Assembly: GCF_002836205.1 (NCBI RefSeq)
Contig: NZ_PJBE01000013.1
Coordinates: 2,170,001 to 2,234,000, forward strand
DNA: 64,000 nt
Direction of reading: 5' to 3'
From: Shewanella sp. Choline-02u-19
GTDB taxonomy: Bacteria; Pseudomonadota; Gammaproteobacteria; Enterobacterales; Shewanellaceae
The translations under genes were made by a program, and so were the position numbers. Each line of letters opens with the position of its first letter. Position 1 is the stretch's first letter. Positions 46,783 through 56,425 of the stretch are shown piece by piece. The notes under the pieces were generated by a model that saw only the letters and a list, made by a program, of their open reading frames with translations, was not told the DNA's origin and ran no database searches.

Positions 46783-47319
46783 ACACATATGAAAGGGGGG
46801 GATTGATAGTGCCGATGATGATATTACTGTCAAAATTATCCGTAACAGAGAAATTCATCAGCAACTGAGTCCTACAATAATGTCCACTACACGGTTATCG
46901 ATAAGCGTATCGGTGCAGTTCAACAAACCCATCACCACGACGCATTCAAGTGAAGCGGTTAGCCTCAGGAGTCGTTTTTAACACTTTATTCATTGGAGTA
47001 GCTAACGCTACAGGCTCAATGTTAATCAATCCTGCCGGTCCATATACAAAAAAGCCCTCCTCACGGTGTGACTAACACAGTGATAAAAGGGCGTATTTCA
47101 AGACCAGCGTATGTTGAACTAGGTTCAGGCAATGGCATCATCGACAAAAGCTTGATGAGCATCCTCAAACATCCAAAATAGCAGGTTTAACCATAACCAA
47201 GCTTCAAAAACTCAGGCCGCTATCATGACCGGCCTATTCATTTGACTGCTTATCAACTCGGTTGTAGGTAAAACAACAAATAGACCAACTTATAGTAACT
47301 GTTGTGCTATTTATTGGGT
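46783..47319. other. Spacer between MCP and HNH genes
   Basis: No gene-like frame. An interrupted hairpin at 47054-47092 (GCCCT/AGGGC, CAC/GTG, GTGT/ACAC) with A6 before it on the plus strand could be a terminator for minus-strand transcription from the HNH gene. Confidence 0.4.
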
Positions 47320-48138
47320 CTAAACAATATTATTTTCATTTAACAGATTAAAAATCTTTTGGTGTTGAGATAAATAATCTTCAAACTTTTCAAGGTCTGC
47401 GGCATTCATTCTGCCAGTGGCGAGTGCATCGCCTTCATTGATACCCAATTGAGTCATCAGTGATCTGTCTAAATCATCAGCCAGTTTCAATCTAAATTCA
47501 CGCCCAACATTTTTAAAGGTGATGCGATGTTTAGCGAATAACTTATCAATATGAGCACACAACAAAATGCCATTTGCGCCTTCTAAATGCTCAGCGGTAT
47601 TTTCACAATTGCGCCAAGCTTTAATATGTGAAGCAACCAGTATCTCTTTTACAGGCGTCAGTGTTAATGCGCAGGTTTCACTGCCCCATACCTTGATCAC
47701 TTCTTCTTTAAATTGACCTTGGCCTACGCGAGCATTTATTTCATGTCTTTTTTCTAGAGCAGATAAAGGCGAATCACACGCATCGATAAGATCTTCACCA
47801 ATGTCACCGTCGTTGATCACTTGGTCATTACCGATACAAAGGGATAATAGATCTTCAAGTTTCTCACTATCTTCTCTATCCTTTTCCGATACTTTAACTG
47901 ACGCATGAACATACAGAGTTTTTTTCCCTTTTGACGTCACAAGGCTGCAATCAGGGTTTCTTTTTTCATGCTCAAAATACGCACGTTGTCCTTCTTTTCC
48001 CTTCATTAACTTGATAGATGCGTGACACTCTGGACATCTACGCATTACGTTATTAACCCCATGAATTGATTCCACTGGGATTAAACGCCAAACACCACAA
48101 ATAAGGGCTTCGCAAACAGAATTAGTTAGCTGTAACAT
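47320..48138 (-). CDS. HNH endonuclease-like protein with N-terminal zinc finger
   Basis: A 272-residue protein. Residues 35-64 hold a probable zinc site (C35, C38 in CPECH; H57; C64 in NPDC). The C-terminal half is an HNH_2-type nuclease domain: GQFKEEVIKVWGSETCALT, then VASHIKAW with H171, then EGANGILLCAHIDKLF with N189 and H196. This family includes nucleases of restriction-like systems, but no partner methylase or helicase lies next to it. AAGGAA precedes the ATG at 48138. It stands in a sparse region between two decayed stretches and may be accessory DNA. Confidence 0.82.
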   Translation of the reverse strand: MLQLTNSVCEALICGVWRLIPVESIHGVNNVMRRCPECHASIKLMKGKEGQRAYFEHEKRNPDCSLVTSKGKKTLYVHASVKVSEKDREDSEKLEDLLSLCIGNDQVINDGDIGEDLIDACDSPLSALEKRHEINARVGQGQFKEEVIKVWGSETCALTLTPVKEILVASHIKAWRNCENTAEHLEGANGILLCAHIDKLFAKHRITFKNVGREFRLKLADDLDRSLMTQLGINEGDALATGRMNAADLEKFEDYLSQHQKIFNLLNENNIV

Positions 48139-48806
48139 ATTGTTCCTTGTAATTTTTATTATTAATAAATAAACGATTAAACATCTTTTGCCAGTCTTAA
48201 TCTGAAAGCAGTGCTATCTCCTTTACTAACTTAGCACTTTAGATACTTAAATATCAGTCCCTGACATTTAAGTAGAAATAGTTGCTTGCAGTGATACAGG
48301 CTATTGTTAAGAGCTCTGTCTATCGACAGGTGGGTGTGGCCCAATAGCTTACTCGCGATTTGCATCTTAATATAAAATATACCCACCCATGACGCTCTAA
48401 CGGGCAATCGTTCAGCTTAGATGATCGATAGTGACACTTTTGCCCTAATGCGTACAGCTCTAAGCCGACTCAATCGGTTAATATGCCAGCATAAACTCAC
48501 CTAACTCGACTTTTCTGTTATGTGGAAGGGGTAACTAGCGGAAAAGACGTACACCTTCTGTCGTTTGACCTCGAGATTTTTAGGTTCGTATTATCTGTCT
48601 GCCAGTTATTTAAAATGACAAAAAGAACTTATTCTGCTGCTTAGCGAACATCAAATTCATTAATATTAGCAGTGAACTTCGAACAGAGACAGATTGATAA
48701 GTGAGCTAAGCTGGCGATTAACCTCAATAGCGTGAATGCAGCATGTCGACACACGAGTCATTCTGGCTGATAAATAGACTTAACAGCTGGTTTGAATATC
48801 GCTTGA
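48139..48806. other. Gene-poor stretch upstream of the HNH gene
   Basis: About 670 bases with no convincing reading frame or known element. It contains the promoter of the HNH gene near its left side. Confidence 0.4.
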
Positions 48807-48946
48807 TTAATTTTTAACCAACCAACTATCACCTGCTTGGTTGACGAACTGAAGTTCAAGCATATCAAATAGCGGTTGCACAGTCGTGAGTGCACGCTCA
48901 CGTTTGCCGGCTAGCAAGAACAAGGCGTCATCGACACCTTGTCTTT
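48807..48946 (-). pseudogene. Possible remnant of a beta-hydroxyacid dehydrogenase tail
   Basis: A minus-strand frame without a start codon gives DDALFLLAGKRERALTTVQ then PLFDMLELQFVNQAG and WLVKN before the stop at 48807. The pattern AGxxxxALxxVQPLFDxLxxQ resembles the 3-hydroxyisobutyrate dehydrogenase family. It would be 45 residues of a gene of about 290. It begins right after the stop of the unknown membrane gene at 48952. Weak evidence. Confidence 0.3.
48920..48942 (-). terminator. Hairpin after the unknown membrane operon
   Basis: On the minus strand ACAAGGTGTC / GACGCCTTGT form a 10-bp stem with one wobble and a 3-base loop, 10 bases beyond the last stop of the operon. It is followed by TCTTG, a poor T-run. 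Confidence 0.45.
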
Positions 48947-48951
48947 AGTGC

Positions 48952-49254
48952 TTAAAGTACTTCTTTCTTCCGTTCAATTTCAAGTAAGGCTAACATCAAC
49001 TGACGCTCTTTTGGCGACAATGACTGCACTGCTTTTTTCACATTTTTTTGGTAGCGATCCAATGTCACTTTATCGTTAGCAATGGCCGCATCTAGCGTTT
49101 GCTCATATTTGCTCAGTAATCCATTTAACTTCTCTGCGTTCTTCATGTTGGTCGTATGCGCGCTAAAGGCCATATATAACACCACTCCCAACGTCATTAG
49201 ACTAAAGACATCAAACTTGAAAGAGAACCGTTTAGGCTTAGTTTCCGTGGTCAT
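48952..49254 (-). CDS. Small membrane protein, last gene of an unknown four-gene operon
   Basis: A 100-residue protein with one hydrophobic segment (about 16-32, FSLMTLGVVLYMAFSA) and a mostly helical, charged remainder (EKLNGLLSKYEQTLDAAIA, SPKERQLMLALLEIERKK) that probably lies in the periplasm or cytoplasm as a coiled coil. It starts 2 bases after the stop of the gene before, so it is cotranscribed. I know no family for it. Confidence 0.7.
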   Translation of the reverse strand: MTTETKPKRFSFKFDVFSLMTLGVVLYMAFSAHTTNMKNAEKLNGLLSKYEQTLDAAIANDKVTLDRYQKNVKKAVQSLSPKERQLMLALLEIERKKEVL

Positions 49255-49256
49255 GG

Positions 49257-49442
49257 TTATTGTTCCGTAATCAGTGAAAGTTTAATTTTTATAATCTCAG
49301 CGTGCTTAGCCGCATCACTTATTGCTTGATGTTCTTGTAAGTTAAAAAATTGAATGACAATAAATAAAACACCGACAAAGAGCAGCAGCACTAGGTTTTC
49401 TGCCAGCCATTCAACAATCGAAATAGTAATACTTTTTATCAT
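49257..49442 (-). CDS. Very small membrane protein of the unknown operon
   Basis: A 61-residue protein with one membrane helix (about 14-33, NLVLLLFVGVLFIVIQFF) and a charged tail. Its start overlaps the stop of the large membrane protein gene in an ATGA, so translation is coupled. It has no recognised domain. The tight packing argues it is a true subunit or regulator of the same complex. Confidence 0.7.
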   Translation of the reverse strand: MIKSITISIVEWLAENLVLLLFVGVLFIVIQFFNLQEHQAISDAAKHAEIIKIKLSLITEQ

Positions 49443-52036
49443 AGGACGGCCTTACATTTAGGCAGCTCTTCATAATCGAAGAAATTAACGTTAATCGAGT
49501 CACTGATCATCTGGGCATCAACGACCCCAAGTACAAAGCAGCGGTATTTCTTGGTACGTTTAAGCTCAAGTAAGATTAAATTATTTTGACCCTTTTTATG
49601 CAGTGTATTCAGCAGCGATAACGTGGATGGCTGATGATTAAGATAAGCGGTCATGTTAACTTCAAGCTTCTGTATTAACGACTCTTTGCCAACATCACCT
49701 TGGCCTAGTTGAAGCCAATATTGAGGATCGTCAAAATTAGAAGCAAACTCAGAAACCAGTCCAACCACATCCGGTTTATAGAAAAACTTTTGCTCTGCGA
49801 GCAAGCCAATATCAGAGTTTTGTAAAAAGTTAGGCATATTAACTGCTGCCACTTTTTTATTTTCCAATCGAACCCCAATATAAGCACCAACATTCATATC
49901 TTGCTTCAGTACCGTAATGTTGGTGTCGAACGGTTTTATCACTTCACCAAAGCCGTAATGCTTAGGCAGAAATGATAACCACGCATAAGCAAGATCGTCA
50001 TAAGCTCTTAAAAAATATTGCTCATGTTCAAGCGCAATTGTCTCAACCGGTTGATTTGACTCTTGCGGTTGATAAGGCGGGCGATATTTGATGATTTGGC
50101 CCACCAGCCTTACCACACTAAGATCCCGATAAGTTTGGAATATGCCATTTTCAACATCCAGCACATAACCAAAACCAAGAGTGAAAAATCGATCGAAAGG
50201 GTCAACAGTACTGAAGGCTTCAGCAAAATTCCCCATCATAACGTGATAAGCATTTTTGTCCGTCACAGAGGCGCCCACCGGAACCCCAAAAGCAATCGCA
50301 CCAGCAAGCATCGCTAGAGTGAGATAGCTTTTGCTTTTTGACCACAAATACACACCCAGTTTGATAAATAACAAAAAGATAGCCAATAAACTTGCAGCTA
50401 TGCTCATTGGCGGAATAACCGCGAGCTTAACAGCGTCTTTACCCAGCATGAACATACTGCCACCAGGTGAGAAAGCCGCAGTGGCCGCCGTAGAGGTCAC
50501 CATTTTGATAAAGGAGATGTTATCTTGCTTAGCGAGCCACAGCTTCTTGTATTTTCGCTCTGAAATACTGGGGGTGAATTCGGCTAAATAGTAGTTACCC
50601 AGTGTTTTTTTAGCGTACTTAGTCACCTGCGGTAAACGGGCAAATCCAACTCGGTCTAGACGCGGTTTTGCGACAGAAAAACGAGCGTTTTTGCGGTACT
50701 CATTCCACAACGCTTTGGCGCGGCCTTTATATTTGGCTTCAATGGCTTGATGTAATCCTCTTTGGTCACTCAATGTCCAATCGTTAGCCACCTTAACGCC
50801 CTGCTTGTTAAAGACATCAACCGCCACCGTTAACGCTTGCGGTGAGTCATTATATTGCTCGTACTCCATCTCTTCAGGAATACCATACAGCCGGTGTATG
50901 TACTTAATTCGCCCACGCTCGAACATCGACATAAGGTAGTACTTTGACTTAAGCATTTTGGCAACGGTGATATCATCTGCCGTCAGGTAAACACCAAAGG
51001 ATTCTCCAGTGTCGTATTTCAGTGTGCTTAGATACTTAGCAAAGTCGACTTTAAGTTGTTGGCGGCAATCTGATTTACAGCTTGAGCTAAAATAGTCATC
51101 TTTGACTGAGCTATAGCCCTTTCTTATCGGATTATTAGCATCTTCAGCCACATCCTTACGGTAATTATCGGCGTCGAGCAGCGCTTGCGAATAGCTTTTC
51201 CAATGATTGGTAATACTGTCATTTGCCTGGTTCAGTAACGCCACCCGCTCTTGCTCAATCAGGCTGTAGTTATTCTCTTTCTTGAGCGCCACTAAATACG
51301 CTTTATTGGCTTTTTGATAACGAGCCAACTCTTGTTTATAGGTACGGTCAAACTGCCTAATACGCGGAATGGCCTCAGTGATAAAAGCCACTTCTTGACG
51401 ATTAAGTAGAAATTGGTCGGCCATATTTTCGAGGTTAGATTCAATCAACTTATTGAATCCTGCTGAGAAGTAAGCCAGAGAGGGAATTAATGCCACCATT
51501 AAATCTTTGCGTTTAGGGTCGCTAACAATGTCATCAAACTCGGGGAAACCTTCAATCGCGACCGTTTCTGCTAAATAGGCTTCTTTATAAACAATGGCTC
51601 TGACTGCACTGAGCTTTTTATCATTTGACGTGGTATCGACAACGCCATCAACCGCGATCCTCAAGCAAGGGATAATTAAGGCCCAGACCAATACCAGTAT
51701 CAACGGGCGGAAAACCCCATTGATAAGCTGAGCGGTTTTGGGGTCAAGTGTTTTACCCGCTTCTACCTTTTTTGTTTCATCGCGAATAAGTCGATTAAAC
51801 AACGTCGCCGGTATAAAGGTGGCCACAGCCAGTGCTAAGCCAAATCCAGAAAGGGTTCGACCAAATAACTCTAACCTCTCCGCAGTGATTCTATGCTCGC
51901 CAAAGACCGCTTGAATAGGTTGGGCGTACATATCGATGAGTAAGATGTTTAGCGATAACTCTAAACAGACATAAACCACAAAGAGCAACAGTAATAGCAC
52001 TATTTTTACATGGTTTGAAAACTTGCTTGAGTTCAT
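49439..52036 (-). CDS. Large membrane protein of unknown function
   Basis: An 865-residue inner-membrane protein. Hydrophobic segments lie near 10-34, 62-84 and 112-132, and again near 545-565 and 570-590. Between them are about 400 residues of charged, helical sequence (YKQELARYQKANKAYLVAL), with a cysteine pair in SSSCKSDCRQQL; the C-terminal 250 residues follow the last helix. I recognise no enzyme or transport motif. Its start overlaps the lipoprotein stop by one base (TAATG) and its stop overlaps the next gene. Confidence 0.75.
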   Translation of the reverse strand: MNSSKFSNHVKIVLLLLLFVVYVCLELSLNILLIDMYAQPIQAVFGEHRITAERLELFGRTLSGFGLALAVATFIPATLFNRLIRDETKKVEAGKTLDPKTAQLINGVFRPLILVLVWALIIPCLRIAVDGVVDTTSNDKKLSAVRAIVYKEAYLAETVAIEGFPEFDDIVSDPKRKDLMVALIPSLAYFSAGFNKLIESNLENMADQFLLNRQEVAFITEAIPRIRQFDRTYKQELARYQKANKAYLVALKKENNYSLIEQERVALLNQANDSITNHWKSYSQALLDADNYRKDVAEDANNPIRKGYSSVKDDYFSSSCKSDCRQQLKVDFAKYLSTLKYDTGESFGVYLTADDITVAKMLKSKYYLMSMFERGRIKYIHRLYGIPEEMEYEQYNDSPQALTVAVDVFNKQGVKVANDWTLSDQRGLHQAIEAKYKGRAKALWNEYRKNARFSVAKPRLDRVGFARLPQVTKYAKKTLGNYYLAEFTPSISERKYKKLWLAKQDNISFIKMVTSTAATAAFSPGGSMFMLGKDAVKLAVIPPMSIAASLLAIFLLFIKLGVYLWSKSKSYLTLAMLAGAIAFGVPVGASVTDKNAYHVMMGNFAEAFSTVDPFDRFFTLGFGYVLDVENGIFQTYRDLSVVRLVGQIIKYRPPYQPQESNQPVETIALEHEQYFLRAYDDLAYAWLSFLPKHYGFGEVIKPFDTNITVLKQDMNVGAYIGVRLENKKVAAVNMPNFLQNSDIGLLAEQKFFYKPDVVGLVSEFASNFDDPQYWLQLGQGDVGKESLIQKLEVNMTAYLNHQPSTLSLLNTLHKKGQNNLILLELKRTKKYRCFVLGVVDAQMISDSINVNFFDYEELPKCKAVL

Positions 52037-53106
52037 TATTGTTGTTTCTTCATGATGTATTTTTGAGTGGTAACGGCTGTGTCGCCATCTTGTTGTCTAT
52101 CTAAGCAGTATTGATAAAGCTCATCGCCGGGCGTTAACTGGCGACAGCGATTGGTGTCTATTTTATTGCTCAGCGGATAACTTTGCTGCTGGTTATCAAT
52201 CGTTAAATATTGGCCGTCACTCAGTAGCCGTTGTTGCTCATCGAGACGGTTAAAATCGGCATTAGACGGCAATACGTTGGCAAGTAACACCGCATCCACA
52301 GTCAATGGCGGCGCTATAATTTTTTGTGTTGGTGCAAGTACCACACTTTTATTGGCCTGCATGCAGGCTGTTAATGGCTGGGTGTCAACGATGATGGCGA
52401 TTGGCTCGGCGACATCAAAACTATCGACGGTCATGAGCACTCGCTTACGCGCATTTGAAGTCAGCGATGTTGCCGCAAGATAGGGATGAGATTGAGCAGG
52501 GCTGTCTGATACGCCTTTAACGCCAGACTTTTCGACTTGCACTACGTACTTTTCTGCTACCACAAATTGCAATGAATGCTGTGGAAATTGGGCTTTAGCT
52601 GATTGAAGCAACTGTTTTAGATCTGAGAGCCTTGTCTCAGGTTCAGGCCTAATGATGATCGCATCATGCCTCATAAGCTTTGGCGTTAACGCTAGCGCCA
52701 ATGCAGGTAAAGTGAGCCGCCTTTGGCTCTGAGTAAAATCATTGTCAGTATCAACGACTACCCAGTCGTTATTAACTCTTATAACATCAATATAAAACCC
52801 CGAGAGTAAGTCTTGATGTTTACCGACATATTGTGGAAAAGTAGCGTCAGTGACGCGATAAAACAGCGCCGCATTACAAACACTTTGGTTAATAGGCAGT
52901 ATTTCACCCGTCTCTGAGATGATGAGGTTTCGCTGCTTTAGCGCATTTTGTAATTGACTGTGCTGTGGAAGATGGCTTGCATGCGCAGCCAATGAGCGGC
53001 TGACAGGAATAGCTGAGATATAATGATCAGGTCTTTTATCTACCGCGCAGCCCCAAAGCAAAAAAATCAGCAAAAAATATAGCGAGATAGTCCTTAGTAA
53101 CAACAC
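52036..53106 (-). CDS. Lipoprotein heading the unknown four-gene operon
   Basis: A 356-residue lipoprotein. The start was set at the GTG at 53106 because AAGGA lies 6 bases upstream and the signal begins at once (VLLLRTISLYFLLIFLLWGC, with the lipobox cysteine at residue 20); the longer frame from 53148 adds 14 residues. The mature part has no family I know; it is rich in Gln and has scattered cysteines (QSVCNAALFY, LTACMQANK, NRCRQLT, QYCLDRQ). It is translationally coupled to the large membrane protein. Confidence 0.7.
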   Translation of the reverse strand: MLLLRTISLYFLLIFLLWGCAVDKRPDHYISAIPVSRSLAAHASHLPQHSQLQNALKQRNLIISETGEILPINQSVCNAALFYRVTDATFPQYVGKHQDLLSGFYIDVIRVNNDWVVVDTDNDFTQSQRRLTLPALALALTPKLMRHDAIIIRPEPETRLSDLKQLLQSAKAQFPQHSLQFVVAEKYVVQVEKSGVKGVSDSPAQSHPYLAATSLTSNARKRVLMTVDSFDVAEPIAIIVDTQPLTACMQANKSVVLAPTQKIIAPPLTVDAVLLANVLPSNADFNRLDEQQRLLSDGQYLTIDNQQQSYPLSNKIDTNRCRQLTPGDELYQYCLDRQQDGDTAVTTQKYIMKKQQ

Positions 53107-53575
53107 ACAAAATCCTTCTTTATTATTATCGGTGGCAAAATAATACACCTACAACATAAATGCAACGTGTTGTAATTAAATGCGTCATTTAAGTGTTAGA
53201 ATTGTGCGCTTACAAGGGATAGGTTTACCCAATTCAAGTCGTTACACTTATCAACTCCCCTGCTACGTGTTGTCATAGTGCTTGGTTTTAAAATAGCTGA
53301 ATGTGTGGAATACAGTCTAAGCGGCTGATAATGGTTTCATAAAATAAGAGATATTGCGTTTGTTAACGTGGTCATCTTAAAACACACTTTACGGCAGTGA
53401 CGTAGCGCCACGGCAACGACCATGACAGCTCTAGGGTTATTATCAAAATGGCCTATCACGCGCGACTGCAAACCATGACCAAGTACACTCATTAAAAATA
53501 TCCCCATCTATGCCCCTTGCGTATATAATGCTGACCACTGCGTTTTAAGCTAATTAAATTCAACAGAGAGGTCGC
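53107..53575. other. Divergent promoter region, no gene
   Basis: About 470 bases between the unknown operon and the DUF2947 gene. No protein-like frame. An imperfect ACAAC/GTTGT repeat near 53152-53175 could be an operator but is short. Confidence 0.4.
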
Positions 53576-54055
53576 GTGTCAGATACCTATATTCCATTAG
53601 AACAATACAAACGTAAGTGGATTTTTAATCATAAAGATCTGCCAGTGACCGATGAAGATAAAGCGCTAATTAAGCCACTTTCTCAAAAGACGTCGATGGA
53701 AGTTTGGAATAAATGGATAAGCAATAAAAGTAGCTGCGCCGAGCAATTTGGTAAAGGCGATTGGGCAGCCAAACAAGACGCTTGGGCATTACCAGAGCCG
53801 TGGCAAAGTGCCTGGGACAGTGAAGAACCCGCTCTACCCGAGCCTATAGCCGAACATATTAATTGGCAGGATGCCGCCAAGATATATTTTTGCTATGAAA
53901 AGTATCAAGTGATTGAAACCCGTTGGGATGTATTTGTTAGAAACTGGAAATGCTTTCTGTTTTTTGACGATGGTCCATTGCTTATTTCACCGAAGCAAAA
54001 GCAAGCGATTATGTTTCTACAAAGTGGCGAGTATCAATTGGGTACGCGTGGCTAA
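53576..54055 (+). CDS. DUF2947 family protein
   Basis: A 159-residue soluble, acidic, tryptophan-rich protein (KRKWIFNHKDLPVTDEDK, WDVFVRNWKCFLFFDDGP) matching DUF2947, found mainly in marine gammaproteobacteria. Function unknown. The start is a GTG at 53576 with AGAGAGG 6 bases upstream. The chalcone-isomerase-like gene follows after 28 bases. Confidence 0.85.
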   Translation: MSDTYIPLEQYKRKWIFNHKDLPVTDEDKALIKPLSQKTSMEVWNKWISNKSSCAEQFGKGDWAAKQDAWALPEPWQSAWDSEEPALPEPIAEHINWQDAAKIYFCYEKYQVIETRWDVFVRNWKCFLFFDDGPLLISPKQKQAIMFLQSGEYQLGTRG

Positions 54056-54083
54056 GCCCTGTCCCTTTCTATTTGAGGTTTTT

Positions 54084-54641
54084 ATGAAGTTTATCTGTTC
54101 TATTGTTATTGCTGCTGCACTGCTGCCACTCTCTTTACAGGCTAAAGAGATCTCGGGTGTTGAGCTTAATAAGACGTTAACGCTCAACGAGCAGCCGCTA
54201 GTGCTTAATGGCGCGGGTGTGCGCAGTAAATTTTTTATCGACCTCTATGTCGGTAGCTTATATGTACCGACCGTACTCGATAACACCGCTGCGGTATTAG
54301 CTGCTGACAACGTTGCTGTGAGACTAAACATTACCTCGGGTATGATTACTGCCGATAAGATGAAAGAAGCCATCAATGACGGCTTCGATGATGCAACGGA
54401 TGGAAACACCGCGGGAATTCAAACGCAAATAGCACAATTTATGCAGCTCTTTAGCGCAGAGATTGTCGACGGCGATCAGTTTACTTTACTGGCAAGTAAA
54501 ACCTCTGGCGTCACGGCGTTTAAAAATGGTGAAGCGCAAGCGACTATCACCAGTGAGCCATTCCGTCAGGCATTACTCAAGATCTGGTTAGGTGACGAAC
54601 CGGCCCAAAACAGCTTAAAAGAAGCCATGTTGGGCCAGTAA
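54084..54641 (+). CDS. Secreted chalcone isomerase-like domain protein
   Basis: A 185-residue exported protein. The ATG at 54084 was chosen because TGAGG lies 5-9 bases upstream and a clean signal peptide follows (MKFICSIVIAAALLPLSLQA); the longer frame from 53913 overlaps the DUF2947 gene out of frame. The mature part (LNKTLTLNEQPLVLNGAGVR, FIDLYVGSLYVP) has the bacterial chalcone-isomerase-like fold pattern. These bacterial members have no known isomerase activity. Confidence 0.85.
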   Translation: MKFICSIVIAAALLPLSLQAKEISGVELNKTLTLNEQPLVLNGAGVRSKFFIDLYVGSLYVPTVLDNTAAVLAADNVAVRLNITSGMITADKMKEAINDGFDDATDGNTAGIQTQIAQFMQLFSAEIVDGDQFTLLASKTSGVTAFKNGEAQATITSEPFRQALLKIWLGDEPAQNSLKEAMLGQ

Positions 54642-54656
54642 TATCCATTTTCCAGC

Positions 54657-55541
54657 TTAAAATTTGTAGGTAAAATCCAAGGCCAATGCGCCTTGGTTTT
54701 CAATATCTTCTTTGCTGTTTTGTGGGTTCAGTTCAAGCTCGCCATTGAAGAAGTAACCGGCATAACCATTAACGCTAAAGGAGGAGTTTATTTTCCAGCC
54801 TACGCGCGCAAAGCTCACCCACTCATCAATTTCTGCCGTTTCTTCATCATTAGCAATCAAAAATCGATTAGTTCTTTTAGAGGTACCAACACCAAAGTCC
54901 CAATCAGGGTTCAAGGTATAACTCAACTCTAAACCTGCAGGTCCACTAAATCCTGCTGAGAATGGGTTACCCAATTTAAGCTGTTCGGTGATTTGCCAAT
55001 TGACCGCGATAAATGGCACCGTTCTGACTTCATCAATATCGTTGAGATAACCTACGCCAAAGCCAATCATATTGCCTGAGCTAAAGCGGTACATTGCCGA
55101 TAGAAAAGCACCATAGCTTTGCGCATTACTTAATGATGCATTGTCGGACGCTGCATACTGTAATTTGGGCGCCAGCATAAACATCCAATGCTGATCGGGA
55201 CGATACGACAATGATAAGCTAGCACGATAACGCTCAATCTTGTCCCATGTCTGCTGACCACTAATACTGGTTGAAGACCAGTCATAATCGAGATTGTCGT
55301 AACCTAACTTAGCCCCGATAGACCACTGCTTATTGAGCCGCATTCCGGTCTTAACATCGAACATCCACTGGTCGCGTTGTAATTCGTTACCTTGCTCGCC
55401 GACGGCCGCAGTTCCGGTCGCTATTCGCGACACACTCACACTCAATGGCGAATAGGGTTTGCTCTGTTTTGCATGAGTGAAAGAGGAAAGTGCCATAGCT
55501 GAAAGGACCATTGAGGTCATGAAAATTGGTTTTATGTGCAT
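54657..55541 (-). CDS. Outer-membrane beta-barrel protein of unknown function
   Basis: A 294-residue protein with a signal peptide (about 1-24, ending SFTHA) and alternating amphipathic strands (KTGMRLNKQWSIGAKLGYD, YRASLSLSYRPDQHWMF, FSVNGYAGYFFNGELELN). It ends ALDFTYKF, with the terminal phenylalanine of outer-membrane barrels. The role is unknown. It converges on the chalcone-isomerase-like gene. Confidence 0.78.
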   Translation of the reverse strand: MHIKPIFMTSMVLSAMALSSFTHAKQSKPYSPLSVSVSRIATGTAAVGEQGNELQRDQWMFDVKTGMRLNKQWSIGAKLGYDNLDYDWSSTSISGQQTWDKIERYRASLSLSYRPDQHWMFMLAPKLQYAASDNASLSNAQSYGAFLSAMYRFSSGNMIGFGVGYLNDIDEVRTVPFIAVNWQITEQLKLGNPFSAGFSGPAGLELSYTLNPDWDFGVGTSKRTNRFLIANDEETAEIDEWVSFARVGWKINSSFSVNGYAGYFFNGELELNPQNSKEDIENQGALALDFTYKF

Positions 55542-55707
55542 GCTAACTCCATTAGCAGAAAAGGAGACGACTTATCGTTATAGTTGTGACTGTATATTAC
55601 GTTTGTTAAATAAAATAGGATCACTTTGTAACATCAGGGCCGGCACCGTCGGTGATTAATGTTTGTAAAAAAGAGCAGCTATTAACTGCTCAAGGCAAAT
55701 ATTGGGC

Positions 55708-56328
55708 TTACCTAGCCCGATAGGCATTTAAAAACATGCTTACACTGCCGCTGATATATTCCACTCTGTCTTCTACAAGATCTGAGACATCTAAGCCGAG
55801 TTCTAGCTTCATTCTCATTTCACCAAACGTCATTAAGCAAAATCTGACCGCGCAGTGATGTGGATTATCGAACTTATAAGTCCCTACTTTGGTGACGTTA
55901 ATAAAGTAGTCACTCAATATGCGCAGTATATTTTCTGGCCCCGCACTGTAAAATAATTTAGAAATTTCTGGATGAGTGTCGGCTTGCGATACGCAGGCTT
56001 TAAACACCGTTATCGCTTCAGCACTGGTGATAACCTCAGCGAAGTGCTTGGCAAACAAGGCTAAATTGTCTTCTGGAGTCGATGGATCAGACAGCATTTC
56101 TTGGTTTACACCATGAATAAGGCATTTAGATTCTATTGAAGCGACAAACAGATCATCTTTACAGCCAAAGTGTGAGTACACCGTTTGTTTTGAAACCCCT
56201 GCCAGCTTAGCAACCTCATCCATACTGGTATGCGGGAAACCTTGTCCGCAAAAAAGTTCTTTTGCAGCCAGTAATATTTGCTCTCTTTTTTGCTCGCTAC
56301 GACTCATCACAGGTGCATCCATTGGCAT
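55708..56328 (-). CDS. TetR/AcrR family regulator of the RND pump
   Basis: A 206-residue DNA-binding repressor. The N-terminal helix-turn-helix reads REQILLAAKELFCGQGF and VAKLAGVSKQTVYSHFGCKD. The C-terminal ligand domain (LALFAKHFAEVITSAEAITVF) resembles the AefR-like type. It is divergent from an RND efflux operon, with two palindromes in the 156-base gap, and so most likely represses both itself and the pump until an inducer binds. Confidence 0.9.
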   Translation of the reverse strand: MPMDAPVMSRSEQKREQILLAAKELFCGQGFPHTSMDEVAKLAGVSKQTVYSHFGCKDDLFVASIESKCLIHGVNQEMLSDPSTPEDNLALFAKHFAEVITSAEAITVFKACVSQADTHPEISKLFYSAGPENILRILSDYFINVTKVGTYKFDNPHHCAVRFCLMTFGEMRMKLELGLDVSDLVEDRVEYISGSVSMFLNAYRAR

Positions 56329-56378
56329 TTACGCTCTTTCTAGGGGGCTGAAATAGTTCAATTAACTATTTAATCACG

Positions 56379-56400
56379 AACTAGACTAGACAGTCTAGTT
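56379..56400. promoter_or_regulatory. Operator palindrome 1 (TetR site)
   Basis: AACTAGACT (56379-56387) and AGTCTAGTT (56392-56400) are exact complements with a 4-base centre, between the divergent TetR and RND genes. Confidence 0.7.
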
Positions 56401-56409
56401 CTTTAGAAA

Positions 56410-56425
56410 TAGACTGTGCAGTCTA
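56410..56425. promoter_or_regulatory. Operator palindrome 2 (TetR site)
   Basis: TAGACTGTGCAGTCTA is a perfect 16-base palindrome that shares the AGTCTA core with palindrome 1, so both are likely bound by the same repressor. Confidence 0.7.

Noticed and set aside
53913..54083. 57-residue N-terminal extension of the chalcone-isomerase-like protein
   Set aside because: It lies out of frame inside the DUF2947 gene, and a ribosome binding site plus signal peptide mark the start at 54084.
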